Of a DNA stretch of 28,476 nucleotides, positions 1 through 7,486 are shown piece by piece (positions within the stretch are counted from its first letter, which is position 1; each line of letters starts with the position of its first letter). A program made the position numbers and the translations under genes. The stretch is taken from positions 1 through 28,476 of the forward strand of contig JAEUJK010000198.1 in assembly GCA_016794735.1 (NCBI GenBank). Direction: 5' to 3'. Under the pieces are notes generated by a model, which was not told the DNA's origin, did not search any database, and saw nothing but the letters and a program-made list of their open reading frames with translations. Source of the stretch: Gemmatimonadota bacterium (lineage in GTDB: Bacteria; Gemmatimonadota; Gemmatimonadetes; Gemmatimonadales; Gemmatimonadaceae).

Positions 1-77
1 CGCTCGTCGCCCGCTTGCCAGCGGGCCACCAGGTCGGCATCGGGTGCCTCGGAAGGGAGCGTTGATCCATCGGCCAT
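1..77 (-). CDS. ECF-type RNA polymerase sigma factor, N-terminus only (cut by window start)
   Basis: The minus strand reads from an ATG at 77 to the window edge without a stop and gives about 25 residues. After a short polar start comes the segment DADLVARWQAGDE. This acidic, Leu-Val-x-Arg, Gly-Asp-Glu pattern is typical of the start of region 2 in extracytoplasmic-function sigma factors, which direct RNA polymerase to a small regulon. Only the N-terminus is present, so the ECF group and any anti-sigma partner cannot be seen. It diverges from the amidohydrolase pair, with about 100-130 nt between start codons. No clear Shine-Dalgarno site precedes the ATG. Another helix-turn-helix or sigma-70-like protein is possible but less likely. 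Confidence 0.6.
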   Translation of the reverse strand, partial: MADGSTLPSEAPDADLVARWQAGDE

Positions 78-204
78 CGTGCACTCGCTCGTGGGACGAC
101 CCGGATCGGGTCGCGTTAAGGCTAAGCGCCCGTTCAAGCCCTCCCCGGCGGGCAGGCTGACCGGTACCTTCGGCCTTCCCATGTCGCTCACGGAGCGCCT
201 CCTC
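78..204. promoter_or_regulatory. Divergent intergenic region between sigma factor and amidohydrolase pair
   Basis: This stretch must hold the promoters of the leftward sigma-factor gene and, probably, of the rightward amidohydrolase operon. A relatively AT-rich patch around 115-125 (gttaaggctaag) is the only candidate -10-like sequence I see, and I cannot pair it with a convincing -35. A GGAG at 192-195 lies 9 nt before a GTG at 205 and looks like a ribosome binding site for the amidohydrolase. No repeats or operators are evident. Confidence 0.3.
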
Positions 205-1617
205 GTGCCCAGTCGGTCTCGATTCCTCGTCCACGCTGTGTTCGCCGTCCTGATCCCGGTGGCGCTCGCGGCGCAGGACTCCACCCGCGCCGCCGTAGGT
301 CCGGGCGGACTGTCGGAGCCCAACGCGGACCCCTTCCCCAGTACCTACCGCGCCGCCCCATCCCGGCTCACCGCCATCCGGAACGCCACCGTGATGACCG
401 CGGCCGGGTCGACGATCCGCGGGGGGACCGTGGTGCTCCGTGACGGGAAGATCCTCGCCGTGGGCGCCAACGTGACCATCCCCGACGGCGCCGTCGTGGT
501 CGATGGCACGGGCAAGTTCGTCACCCCCGGGATCATCGACTCGCACTCCCACCTCGGTGTCTACCCCTCCCCGGGTGTGGAGTCGGTGCAGGACGGGAAC
601 GAGATGGTGAACCCGTCGACCCCGTATGTGTGGGCCGAACATTCGGTGTGGCCGCAGGACCCCCAGTTCCCGCGGGCGCTCGCCTCGGGGGTCACCACCA
701 TGCAGATCCTCCCCGGCTCGGGGAACCTGATCGGCGGGCGGTCGGTGGTCCTGAAGTCCGTGCCGTCGGTATCGGTGCGCGGGATGAAGTTCCCGGGCGC
801 GAAGTACGGGCTCAAGCAGGCCTGCGGCGAGAACCCCAAGCGGGTGTATGCCGCCCGTGGTCCCATGACGCGCATGGGGAACGTGGCCGGATGGCGCGCC
901 CAATACGTGCAGGCCGAGGCGTATCGCCGTCGCTGGGACAAGTGGCTCGCCGATCGCAAGGGTGATCCGCCAGCGCGGGACCTCGGACTGGAGACCCTCG
1001 CCGACGTCCTGCGCGGCAACATCCTCGTGCAGTGGCACTGCTATACGGCGCACGACATGGAAGGCGCGATGGAAGTGGCCGACGAGTTCGGCTTCCGCAT
1101 CCGCTCGTTCCACCACGGCGTGGAAGCCTACAAGATCGCAGATGTCCTGGCGCAGAAGGGCATCTCGGCCTCGCTCTGGTCGGACTGGGGCGGCTTCAAG
1201 ATGGAGGCGATCGACGGCGTGCGGGCCAACCTCGCGCTGGTGCATAACGCGGGGGCGCGCGCCATCGTCCATTCCGACGACGCGAGCGGCATGCAGCGCC
1301 TCAACCAGGACGTGGCCAAGAGCCTCTCCGAGGCGCGCACCCTCGGGATCAACATCTCCGAGGAAGACGCGATCAAGTGGATCACGATCAACCCGGCGTG
1401 GGCGCTGGGCCTCGACGATCGCATCGGTTCCATCGAGGTCGGCAAGAATGCCGACGTCGTCCTGTGGGACAAGCATCCGTTCAGCGTGTACGCGCGTGCC
1501 GAGAAGGTCTGGATCGACGGCGCGATGATGTTCGACCGCCTCGATCCCACGCAGCGCTGGCGCACCGATTTCGAGCTCGGTTGGGTTCCCGAGCCTGCCG
1601 GAGGACGCGAGCGATGA
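205..1617 (+). CDS. Exported metal-dependent amidohydrolase (imidazolonepropionase-like), catalytically complete
   Basis: A predicted amidohydrolase-superfamily TIM-barrel hydrolase of about 470 residues. The reading frame is open from 79, but a signal-peptide-like segment (basic start, then FLVHAVFAVLIPVALAAQ) lies inside that extension. I therefore prefer the GTG at 205, which has GGAG at 192-195; ATG 181 is the alternative. Counting from 205, the HxH metal site is H114/H116 in GIIDSHSHLG. Further histidines occur in WHCYTAHD and FHHGVEAYK, and the catalytic-type Asp in VHSDDASG. The C-terminal NPAWALGL...GKNADVVLWD block is the usual beta-sandwich closure of the family. It probably acts in the periplasm or on the outer membrane; the substrate is unknown and could be a peptide, N-acyl or cyclic amide. 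It overlaps the next gene by ATGA, so the two products are probably made together. Confidence 0.85.
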   Translation: MPSRSRFLVHAVFAVLIPVALAAQDSTRAAVGPGGLSEPNADPFPSTYRAAPSRLTAIRNATVMTAAGSTIRGGTVVLRDGKILAVGANVTIPDGAVVVDGTGKFVTPGIIDSHSHLGVYPSPGVESVQDGNEMVNPSTPYVWAEHSVWPQDPQFPRALASGVTTMQILPGSGNLIGGRSVVLKSVPSVSVRGMKFPGAKYGLKQACGENPKRVYAARGPMTRMGNVAGWRAQYVQAEAYRRRWDKWLADRKGDPPARDLGLETLADVLRGNILVQWHCYTAHDMEGAMEVADEFGFRIRSFHHGVEAYKIADVLAQKGISASLWSDWGGFKMEAIDGVRANLALVHNAGARAIVHSDDASGMQRLNQDVAKSLSEARTLGINISEEDAIKWITINPAWALGLDDRIGSIEVGKNADVVLWDKHPFSVYARAEKVWIDGAMMFDRLDPTQRWRTDFELGWVPEPAGGRER

Positions 1618-2951
1618 CACGCTTCCTGGGAGACTTGATGCAGCTCGCGTCTTGGCGTCGCCTCGCGGCGACCACCCTGCCGTCTGCCGTACGCCGCCTG
1701 CCGTCCCTGGCCGCCTTGGCCCTGACCGTCGTCGCGCCCCCCGTGCGCGCGCAGGTCGTCGCGATCACCGGCGCCACCGTGCACCGCGTCAGCGGCCCGC
1801 CGATCGAGAACGGCACCATCGTCGTGCGCGACGGTCGCATTGTCGCGGTCGGCGCGGGTGTGGCCATTCCCGCCGGCGCGCGTCGGATCGACGCGCAGGG
1901 CAAGTGGGTGACGCCCGGCATCTTCAACGCGCTCACGACCCTTGGCCTGAGCGAAGTGGGCCGACTCGATGGCACGTTCGACGCCTCGGCCTCAGGCAAT
2001 GGGAACGGCATCGTCGCCTCGTTCAAGCCGTGGGAGGGATACAACCCGTCCTCGGCGTGGCTCCAGGTGACGCGCAACGACGGGATCACCACCGTTGGGT
2101 TGGTGCCGAGTGGTGGCCTGCTTGCCGGGCAGGGTGCGGTGATGGCGCTCTCCCGCGATGGCAAGGGAGTGCTCCGCGCACCGGCCGCGATGTTCGGCGA
2201 CCTGAACGCGCGTGGCAACCAGGTGGGCGGCGCGCGTGGTGAGGTGTACCAGCGGCTGCGCGATGTGCTGGAAGAGGCGCGCGGTTACCCCGCACGCCGT
2301 GCGCTGGTGGACCGCAACGCCTCGCGCCCGCTGGCCGCGCGTCCGGAGGACCTGGCGGCCCTTGCTCCGGTGCTCGCCCGCACGATTCCGCTGGTGCTCG
2401 ACGCAGACCGTTCCACCGACATCGAGGCCGCGCTCGCGATCGCCCGGCAATACAACGTGCGTGTGGCGGTGACGAGTGCAACGGAGGGATGGAAGGTGGC
2501 CGATGCGTTAGGCGCGGCCGGCGCGTATGTCGTGGTGGGGGCGCTCAACAACATCCCGCGCAGCTTCTCCACCCTCGGCGCGCGCCAGGACAATGCGACG
2601 TTGCTGCACCGGGCCGGGGCCAAGGTGGTGATTGCCGGCGGGACGGACGCGTTCAACGCACGCAACGTTCGGTATGAAGCGGGGGTCGCGGTGTCCTTTG
2701 GCCTGCCCTGGGATGCGGCGCTTCGGGCGATCACGCTCACGCCGGCGGAGATGTACGGCGTGGCCGCACGCGTGGGCTCCCTCGACGTCGGCAAGGACGC
2801 AACTCTCGTGATCTGGAGCGGGGACCCGTTCGAGCCGTCGACGCGCGCGGAGCAGGTCTTCGTCGCCGGCACCGAGGTCCAGGGGCCGTCGCGCCAGGAC
2901 GACCTGATGCGCCGCTATCGGTCGTTGCCGGCGGACTACCGAAAGCCGTAG
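1614..2951 (+). CDS. Exported amidohydrolase-fold protein lacking the metal-binding histidines
   Basis: A 445-residue paralogue of the upstream gene, starting at the ATG of an ATGA overlap (1614), with GGAGG at about 1600-1604. It has an N-terminal signal peptide (a Leu/Ala-rich segment ending in PPVRAQ). The fold landmarks are retained: the VRDGRIVAVGAG strand, WVTPGIF, GGTDAFNARN, and a C-terminal TPAEMYGVA...GSLDVGKDATLVIWSGDPF block. The HxH motif is replaced: GIIDSHSHLG of the neighbour aligns with GIFNALTTLG, so the His positions are L107 and T109. The other two His-containing motifs align with LDADRSTD and VAVTSATEG, which contain no His. Only the Asp of GGTDA remains. I infer a non-catalytic partner, ligand-binding subunit or highly diverged enzyme, not a normal hydrolase. 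Confidence 0.8.
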   Translation: MTRFLGDLMQLASWRRLAATTLPSAVRRLPSLAALALTVVAPPVRAQVVAITGATVHRVSGPPIENGTIVVRDGRIVAVGAGVAIPAGARRIDAQGKWVTPGIFNALTTLGLSEVGRLDGTFDASASGNGNGIVASFKPWEGYNPSSAWLQVTRNDGITTVGLVPSGGLLAGQGAVMALSRDGKGVLRAPAAMFGDLNARGNQVGGARGEVYQRLRDVLEEARGYPARRALVDRNASRPLAARPEDLAALAPVLARTIPLVLDADRSTDIEAALAIARQYNVRVAVTSATEGWKVADALGAAGAYVVVGALNNIPRSFSTLGARQDNATLLHRAGAKVVIAGGTDAFNARNVRYEAGVAVSFGLPWDAALRAITLTPAEMYGVAARVGSLDVGKDATLVIWSGDPFEPSTRAEQVFVAGTEVQGPSRQDDLMRRYRSLPADYRKP

Positions 2952-2959
2952 CCCACAGG

Positions 2960-3006
2960 GCCACATCGACAGGGGAACGCGCGCGCCTCCGCCCTGTCGA
3001 TGTGGC
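2960..3006. terminator. Perfect 15-bp inverted repeat after the amidohydrolase operon
   Basis: The arms at 2960-2974 (gccacatcgacaggg) and 2992-3006 are exact reverse complements separated by a 17-nt loop. The repeat begins 8 nt after the stop codon of the second amidohydrolase, at a convergent gene junction. This position fits a transcription terminator or an mRNA 3'-end-protecting hairpin. There is no U-tract on the plus-strand side, so termination itself is inferred. Confidence 0.55.
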
Positions 3007-3023
3007 TCCTGCGTCGGGACCAC

Positions 3024-3060
3024 GCAAGAAGAAAGGGCGCCCCTTTCCAGGAGCGCCCTT
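3024..3060 (-). terminator. Rho-independent terminator of the rng-rplU-rpmA transcripts
   Basis: Read on the minus strand, an 8-bp GC-rich stem (AAGGGCGC with GCGCCCTT, at 3053-3060 and 3033-3040) has a 12-nt loop and is followed by a pyrimidine-rich TCTTCTTG tail at 3032-3025. It lies about 30 nt downstream of the rpmA stop codon. This is the classical stem-plus-U-rich-tail arrangement, although the tail is interrupted by C. Confidence 0.65.
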
Positions 3061-3091
3061 CGTTCTTGTTGTCGAGCGTTTGGCGAGCGGC

Positions 3092-3349
3092 TTACGCCGC
3101 CGGCTCCACGGACACGCGAATGCGGCGCTTGTCCTTGTGCTCGAACTTCACGGTGCCCGCGACGAGCGCGTAGATCGTGTAGTCGGTGCCGAGGCCGACG
3201 TTGCGGCCCGGGTGCCAGCGCGTGCCGCACTGGCGCAGGATGATGTTCCCCGCGACCACGCTCTCGCCACCGTACTTCTTGATCCCGCGGTACTTCGGGT
3301 TGGAGTCGCGCCCGTTGCGCGAAGAACCGACGCCTTTTTTATGAGCCAT
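3092..3349 (-). CDS. rpmA: 50S ribosomal protein L27
   Basis: An 85-residue protein beginning MAHKKGVGSSRNGRDSNPK, the highly conserved start of bacterial L27. Its N-terminus reaches the peptidyl-transferase centre of the 50S subunit. The central GG.SVVAGNIILRQ.GT and HPG.NVGLG blocks are present, and the length is normal. The N-terminus starts directly at the mature sequence, with no cleavable extension of the Firmicutes type. It lies 13 nt downstream of rplU and is almost certainly co-transcribed with it. The GTPase gene obgE, which commonly follows rpmA, is absent; the transcript instead ends at the hairpin at 3024-3060. Confidence 0.97.
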   Translation of the reverse strand: MAHKKGVGSSRNGRDSNPKYRGIKKYGGESVVAGNIILRQCGTRWHPGRNVGLGTDYTIYALVAGTVKFEHKDKRRIRVSVEPAA

Positions 3350-3362
3350 GGGAGAGTCTCGC

Positions 3363-3680
3363 TCAGCCGAGGTTGATGTCGTTGATGCGGACCTCGGTGA
3401 ACCCCTGCCGATGGCCCTGCTTGCGCGCGTAGTTCTTCCGGCGCTTGAACTTGAAGACGATGATCTTGTCGTCGCGGCCCTGCTTCACGATCTCGCCGGT
3501 CACCCGGGCGCCCGCGAGGGTCGGAACGCCGACCTTGGCTTCCGTGCCGTTGGATCCCAGCAGGACTTCGTTGAATTCGATGGAGGCGCCAGCGTCACCG
3601 GGGAGCGAAGGGATACGAAGCGTCGTTCCCGGCTCGACCCGGAACTGCTTGCCACCAGTCCGGATGATTGCGTAAGTCAT
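3363..3680 (-). CDS. rplU: 50S ribosomal protein L21
   Basis: A 105-residue protein with the standard L21 start (MTYAIIRTGGKQFRVEPG), the GxxV.GEIVKQGR.DKIIVFKFKRRKNYARKQGHRQ-type RNA-binding segment (residues about 60-95) and a normal C-terminus. It binds 23S rRNA early in 50S assembly. It lies between rng and rpmA, and the rplU-rpmA pair is conserved across bacteria. The 138 nt upstream contain hairpins and probably a leader, so rplU may also have its own promoter. Confidence 0.97.
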   Translation of the reverse strand: MTYAIIRTGGKQFRVEPGTTLRIPSLPGDAGASIEFNEVLLGSNGTEAKVGVPTLAGARVTGEIVKQGRDDKIIVFKFKRRKNYARKQGHRQGFTEVRINDINLG

Positions 3681-3818
3681 GGTAAATCGGGCAGATGCGA
3701 GCCCAAAAAGCTAGACGGGGACCGGGGGGCATGGCAAGTGGGGCAGGAAAGATCGTCCCACGTCCCAGGGCCCGATCCCCGGGCCAGTTCGCGGGGGGCA
3801 CCCGGCCCCCCGCTCGTC
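3681..3818 (-). promoter_or_regulatory. rng-rplU intergenic leader with GC-rich hairpins
   Basis: Just 5 nt past the rng stop codon lies a perfect 9-bp stem with a 5-nt loop (arms 3791-3799 and 3805-3813, gcggggggc / gccccccgc). A second, weaker GGCCCG/CGGGCC hairpin sits near 3765-3785. There is no U-tract, so these could be a partial terminator, a processing site or part of the rplU 5' leader. Ribosomal protein leaders are often regulatory, but I cannot match this one to a described L21 leader. Confidence 0.4.
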
Positions 3819-5363
3819 CTAGGCCACCGCGTACTGCTGGGTGACGTCCCGGCCGGCCCCCTTCTGGACCAGCTTGAACTCGTCCGGGCGCAGAAGTGGG
3901 TCGTCCCGGAGCTCCACCGGGAAGCCGCCGACCCGCTCCAGCTTCTTCAGGAAGTCCTTTTCGGTCTCCAGGAGGAAGAAGGCCACGTCGGGGTGGAGCT
4001 TCACGACCACGTGCTCCTTCCGCCCCTCGGCGCCCATCCGCTTGACCGACCGTTCGACCCGCCGGACGATCGTCTCGGGGGTGAACACGCGCCCGGTCCC
4101 GTGGCAGGTGGGACAAGGCCCGGTCATCGACTGGAAATGGCTCTGCCGGACCCGCTGCCGGGTCATCTCGATGAGGCCGAGGTCGGAGACCGGGAAGGCC
4201 CGCGTCCGCGCCCGGTCGCGCCCCAGATGGCCCCGCAGCTCCTGCAGGACCCGCTCCCGGTTGCTCCGGGTCTCCATGTCGATGAAGTCGGCCACGATGA
4301 TCCCGCCCATGTCCCGGAGCCGGATCTGCCGCGCCAGTTCCCGGGCGGCCTCGAGGTTCGTCCGGAGGATCGTCTTCTCCGGGTCCTTCTTGCCCGTGAA
4401 CCGACCCGAGTTCACGTCCACGGATACCAGGGCCTCGGTGGGTTCGATGATCAGGTAGCCGCCCGATGGCAGGTCGCAGCGCCGCTTGAACAGGTCGCGA
4501 ATCTCGGTTTCGATCTCCGCGCGGTCGAACAGGGGCACGTTCCCCTCGTAGAGGTGGATGCGTTCCACCAGCTCCGGGGCAAACCCCTTCAGGTACTCGA
4601 CGATCTCGTTGTAGATCTGCTTGGAGTCCACCTCCACCTTCTCGATCTTCGTCGAGAAGACGTCGCGGATGATCCCGCGCGTGAGGCTGGTCTCGCGGTG
4701 CAACAGCGCGGGCGCGCGGACGAAGGTGTTCTTCCGCTTCACCTTCTTCCACGTGTTCAGGAGCATGTCGAGTTCGCGCTTGAACGCTTCCTCGGTGGCT
4801 TCCTCGCCAACCGTTCGCACGATCACGCCGCCCGACTTGGGGGGCAGCATCGATTCGACCTGCTCGCGCAGCCGCTGCCGCTCGGCGCGCTCACCGATCT
4901 TGCGCGAGACGCCCACGCGTGAGGCATGCGGCATGAACACCAGGAACCGCCCCGCGAGGGAGACCTGCGCGGTGACGCGTGGTCCCTTCGTCGAGATGGG
5001 TTCCTTGGAGACCTGGACGATCAGGGTGTCGCCCTTCTTGATGACATCCTGGATGGGCGGCGCCTTCGCACGACGCCCGGTTGGCGGGCCATCGTCATCG
5101 TCGTCCTCTTCTTCTTCCTCGTCGTCGTCCGGGTCGACCGGAACGACGTCAGAGGCGTGAAGGAACGCGCTCTTCTCCGTGCCGATGTCGACGAACGCTG
5201 CCTGGATGCCAGGCTGCACGGCTTCCACCCGACCGAGGTAGATGTCGCCGACCATGCGCCGGGCTTCCGGGCGATCGACGAGGAGCTCGACCAGCTGGTC
5301 GTCCTCGATGATGGCGACGCGTGTCTCGCGTGAGGTGGAGTTGATCAGGATCTCGCGCTTCAT
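3819..5363 (-). CDS. rng: Ribonuclease G/E family endoribonuclease
   Basis: A 514-residue Rne/Rng-family enzyme that makes single-strand endonucleolytic cuts in mRNA and rRNA precursors. The start MKREILINSTSRETRVAIIEDDQLVEL and the S1 RNA-binding domain (about residues 35-130, GDIYLGRVEAVQPGIQAAFVDIG) are typical. The DNase I-like catalytic block carries the metal-binding aspartates in SVDVNSGRF and IVADFIDME, and the zinc-link cysteines are in CPTCHGTG. The size matches RNase G (about 490) plus an insert; the long RNase E scaffold tail is absent. The insert is a run of about 14 Asp/Glu residues within the S1 domain, after HASDVVPVD. It is followed by rplU-rpmA, a frequent arrangement. Confidence 0.95.
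   Translation of the reverse strand: MKREILINSTSRETRVAIIEDDQLVELLVDRPEARRMVGDIYLGRVEAVQPGIQAAFVDIGTEKSAFLHASDVVPVDPDDDEEEEEDDDDDGPPTGRRAKAPPIQDVIKKGDTLIVQVSKEPISTKGPRVTAQVSLAGRFLVFMPHASRVGVSRKIGERAERQRLREQVESMLPPKSGGVIVRTVGEEATEEAFKRELDMLLNTWKKVKRKNTFVRAPALLHRETSLTRGIIRDVFSTKIEKVEVDSKQIYNEIVEYLKGFAPELVERIHLYEGNVPLFDRAEIETEIRDLFKRRCDLPSGGYLIIEPTEALVSVDVNSGRFTGKKDPEKTILRTNLEAARELARQIRLRDMGGIIVADFIDMETRSNRERVLQELRGHLGRDRARTRAFPVSDLGLIEMTRQRVRQSHFQSMTGPCPTCHGTGRVFTPETIVRRVERSVKRMGAEGRKEHVVVKLHPDVAFFLLETEKDFLKKLERVGGFPVELRDDPLLRPDEFKLVQKGAGRDVTQQYAVA
5091..5130. repeat. Trinucleotide-like low-complexity tract inside rng encoding an Asp/Glu run
   Basis: A degenerate gtc/ctt triplet tract of about 40 nt on the plus strand. 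In the rng frame it encodes the continuous acidic stretch DPDDDEEEEEDDDDD within the S1 domain. Because the period is three, length changes would preserve the reading frame. Confidence 0.7.
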
Positions 5364-5720
5364 CTATTGCCCTGGCCAGGCGCAACCCTCGCGACTCGAG
5401 TGGCTGGTTCCCGGCAGGTCCATGAGGTGTGGTCCGTCGCGTGGGCGCACCCGACGAGTGCGCGCGAGGAGCCATGTGGTATGCGGGCCCGGCGTGAGGG
5501 GTGATCGTCGCAGCCCGGTTCGCGGCCCGTCGCTCAGCGGGAGCGGTGCCGTGTCGGGTCTGGCGATCGGGGGCGTGTGCCCCCTCGCCCATCACGTTCG
5601 TGCCGGTCACCGACACTGGCGTCGCCCTGCGGCGCCCCGTCGGTGACACACAGACGCGAAGGCTCGCGAGTCGCGCGAGCCATCGCAAGAAAACCATCAA
5701 CAGGTCGGGACGCGGCGCGG
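5364..5720. other. 357-nt non-coding interval with hairpins between rng and the membrane methyltransferase
   Basis: No protein-like reading frame is convincing here; the open frames are Arg/Pro-rich and belong to no recognisable family. Two inverted repeats stand out. One is GGGGGC-GTGT-GCCCCC at 5569-5584. The other is GTCACCGAC at 5606-5614 with GTCGGTGAC at 5639-5647, about 75 nt after the stop of the gene ending at 5721. They probably terminate the acyl-CoA dehydrogenase transcript. The rest must hold the rng promoter, which I cannot assign confidently. No tRNA-like element was seen. Confidence 0.5.
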
Positions 5721-6272
5721 TCACGCGGCGTACCGGAGCTTGAGGGCGAGCACGAGCAGCGCGGCCAGGTAGCCCAGCGCAGCCTTCCACTCGCCGTGCT
5801 TCATGTAGAGCGCCGACGAGAACGATCCCGCCGAGGCGCCATCGGCCCCACGCCACGGCGTGAGGCGCGGGACGAACATGGGCACATTGGCGGCATAGGC
5901 CTTATAGGCCTCGGGAAACCGCCCCGCGATGTTGGCACGCTCGCGCTCCATGGTCGGAACATAGATCAACGCGAAGAACCCTGCCACAAGCAGGAGCAGG
6001 CTCCAATGGGCCGCGAGGGCAAACCCGGCGCTGATGAGGAACGAACCGAAGTAGAGCGGATTCCGGGTGTGGGCGTACGGACCGGTCGTCGCCAGGCGGT
6101 CATTCTTCATGATGTGGCCGGAGGCCCAGGCGCGCACCAGCACACCTACCAACGCAATGCCGCCGCCAAGCGCCAGGCCACCAGGCTGCGGGCGCGCCAG
6201 GACCAGGAACGCGCCCGAGAGGATGAACCCGAGCGGCAACCGCAGCCGCTTGGCGAGGAGCGAATAACTCAC
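5721..6272 (-). CDS. ICMT/PEMT-family membrane methyltransferase
   Basis: A 183-residue integral membrane protein of the isoprenylcysteine carboxyl methyltransferase / phospholipid methyltransferase superfamily. The signature is GPYAHTRNPLYFGSFL (about residues 64-79), followed by a hydrophobic helix, the ERERANIAGRF.EAYKAY region that contributes to SAM binding, and a C-terminal hydrophobic segment. I count four or five transmembrane segments. The start is the GTG of a GTGA overlap with the upstream acyl-CoA dehydrogenase, so the two are translationally coupled. The substrate is unknown: bacterial members act on lipids, small molecules or unassigned targets, and there is no reason to expect prenylated protein here. 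Confidence 0.8.
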   Translation of the reverse strand: MSYSLLAKRLRLPLGFILSGAFLVLARPQPGGLALGGGIALVGVLVRAWASGHIMKNDRLATTGPYAHTRNPLYFGSFLISAGFALAAHWSLLLLVAGFFALIYVPTMERERANIAGRFPEAYKAYAANVPMFVPRLTPWRGADGASAGSFSSALYMKHGEWKAALGYLAALLVLALKLRYAA

Positions 6273-7486
6273 GCACCAATCTCCCGCAGCAACTCGCGCG
6301 AGATGACGAGCCGCTGGATCTCGCTGGTGCCTTCCCCGATCTCGCAGATCTTTGCGTCACGCATCATCCGCTCGACGGGGTACTCCTTCGTGTAGCCATA
6401 CCCGCCGTGCACCTGGATGGCCTTGATCGTCGCCCGCATCGCGAGCTCCGAGCAGAACAGCTTGGCCATCGCCGCGCTTTTGGTGACCGACTTCCCCGCC
6501 TGCAGCATGCGTGCGGCGTGGTAGACGAGATGCTTGCCGGCCTCGATCTCGGTGGCCATGTCGGCCAGCTGGAAGCTCACGCCCTGGAAGCTGGAGATGG
6601 GCTGGCCGAACTGCTTGCGGACGGTCGAGTACCGCAGCGCCTCCTCGAACGCCCCCTCGGCGATGCCCAGCGACAACGCGGCAATCCCGATCCGGCCGGC
6701 GTCGAGGGTGCGCATGAAGTTCACGAAGCCCTGCCCTTCCTCGCCAAGGCGATTCTCCGCGGGCACCTCGACGTCCTGGAAGATCAACTCCCGTGTGTCG
6801 GAGGCGCGCCAGCCGAGCTTGTCTTCCTTGCGGCCCGAGCTGAACCCCTTCATGGCCGGCAGCGAGGCATCGGTGCCGATGCCATACGGCGTGGCGCGGG
6901 CGAGGTCGTCGTTGCGCTTGGTGAGGATGAAGCTCGAGATCCCGCGCGTCCCGGCCTCGGGGTTCGTCACCGCGGTGACGACGAAGATCTCGCCAACGCC
7001 GCCATGCGTGATGAACCGCTTGGACCCGTTGAGCACGTAGCGATCACCCTTCCGCACCGCGGTGGTCCGCGTGCCACCGGCGTCGCTCCCGGCGCTTTCC
7101 TCGGTGAGACCGAACCCGCCCATCACCTTGCCCGAGGCCAGCAGCGGCACGTAGCGCTGACGCTGTTCGTCCGTGCCGAAGTACACGATCGGCGAGGTCC
7201 CGAGCGTGGTGTGCGCCGACACCGTGAGTCCATGCGACGCGTCCACACGGGCGAGCTCGTGGATGACAATCATGTACGACGTCAGGTCGAGGCCGGCGCC
7301 GCCGAGTTCCTCTGACCACGGCACACCCAGGAGCCCGAGTTCGCCCATCTTCGCGATGTTCTCCCAGGGAAACTCGGCCGACGCGTCGTACTTGGCGGCG
7401 ACGGGAGCGACGGCTTCCCGCGCAAAGGCGCGGACCATGTCGCGGACCTGGAGGTGCTGCTCCTCGAAATACGTTGAGTCGTCCAT
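6269..7486 (-). CDS. Acyl-CoA dehydrogenase
   Basis: An FAD-dependent acyl-CoA dehydrogenase of about 405 residues that oxidises acyl-CoA to trans-2-enoyl-CoA and passes electrons to ETF. The ATG at 7486 (MDDSTYFEEQHLQVRDM) is preferred to the TTG at 7525, because family members begin near this point. The sequence has the helical N-terminal domain, the FAD-contacting GFGLTEESAGSDAGGT and KRFITHGG segments, and the C-terminal CEIGEGTSEIQRLVISR motif with the catalytic-type Glu at about residue 385. An additional 15-20 residues around ATPYGIGTDASLPAM lengthen the middle beta domain. It could serve short straight- or branched-chain substrates. The acyl-CoA mutase, AtuA and carboxylase genes a few kilobases away fit a branched-chain pathway, although this gene is on a separate transcript. 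Confidence 0.93.
   Translation of the reverse strand: MDDSTYFEEQHLQVRDMVRAFAREAVAPVAAKYDASAEFPWENIAKMGELGLLGVPWSEELGGAGLDLTSYMIVIHELARVDASHGLTVSAHTTLGTSPIVYFGTDEQRQRYVPLLASGKVMGGFGLTEESAGSDAGGTRTTAVRKGDRYVLNGSKRFITHGGVGEIFVVTAVTNPEAGTRGISSFILTKRNDDLARATPYGIGTDASLPAMKGFSSGRKEDKLGWRASDTRELIFQDVEVPAENRLGEEGQGFVNFMRTLDAGRIGIAALSLGIAEGAFEEALRYSTVRKQFGQPISSFQGVSFQLADMATEIEAGKHLVYHAARMLQAGKSVTKSAAMAKLFCSELAMRATIKAIQVHGGYGYTKEYPVERMMRDAKICEIGEGTSEIQRLVISRELLREIGA

Noticed and set aside
79..204. N-terminal extension of the first amidohydrolase from GTG 79
   Set aside because: It would place the signal-peptide-like segment internally, has no ribosome binding site, and is composed of Arg/Pro/Gly-rich residues unlike the family.
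3348..4922. Large plus-strand open frame opposite rng and rplU
   Set aside because: It is antisense to well-conserved rng and rplU, has biased Leu/Asp/His/Arg-rich composition and no recognisable domain; typical of high-GC antisense frames.
5149..5856. 235-codon minus-strand frame spanning the rng-methyltransferase interval
   Set aside because: It overlaps rng and the membrane methyltransferase in other frames, is Arg/Pro/Ala-rich and has no family resemblance.
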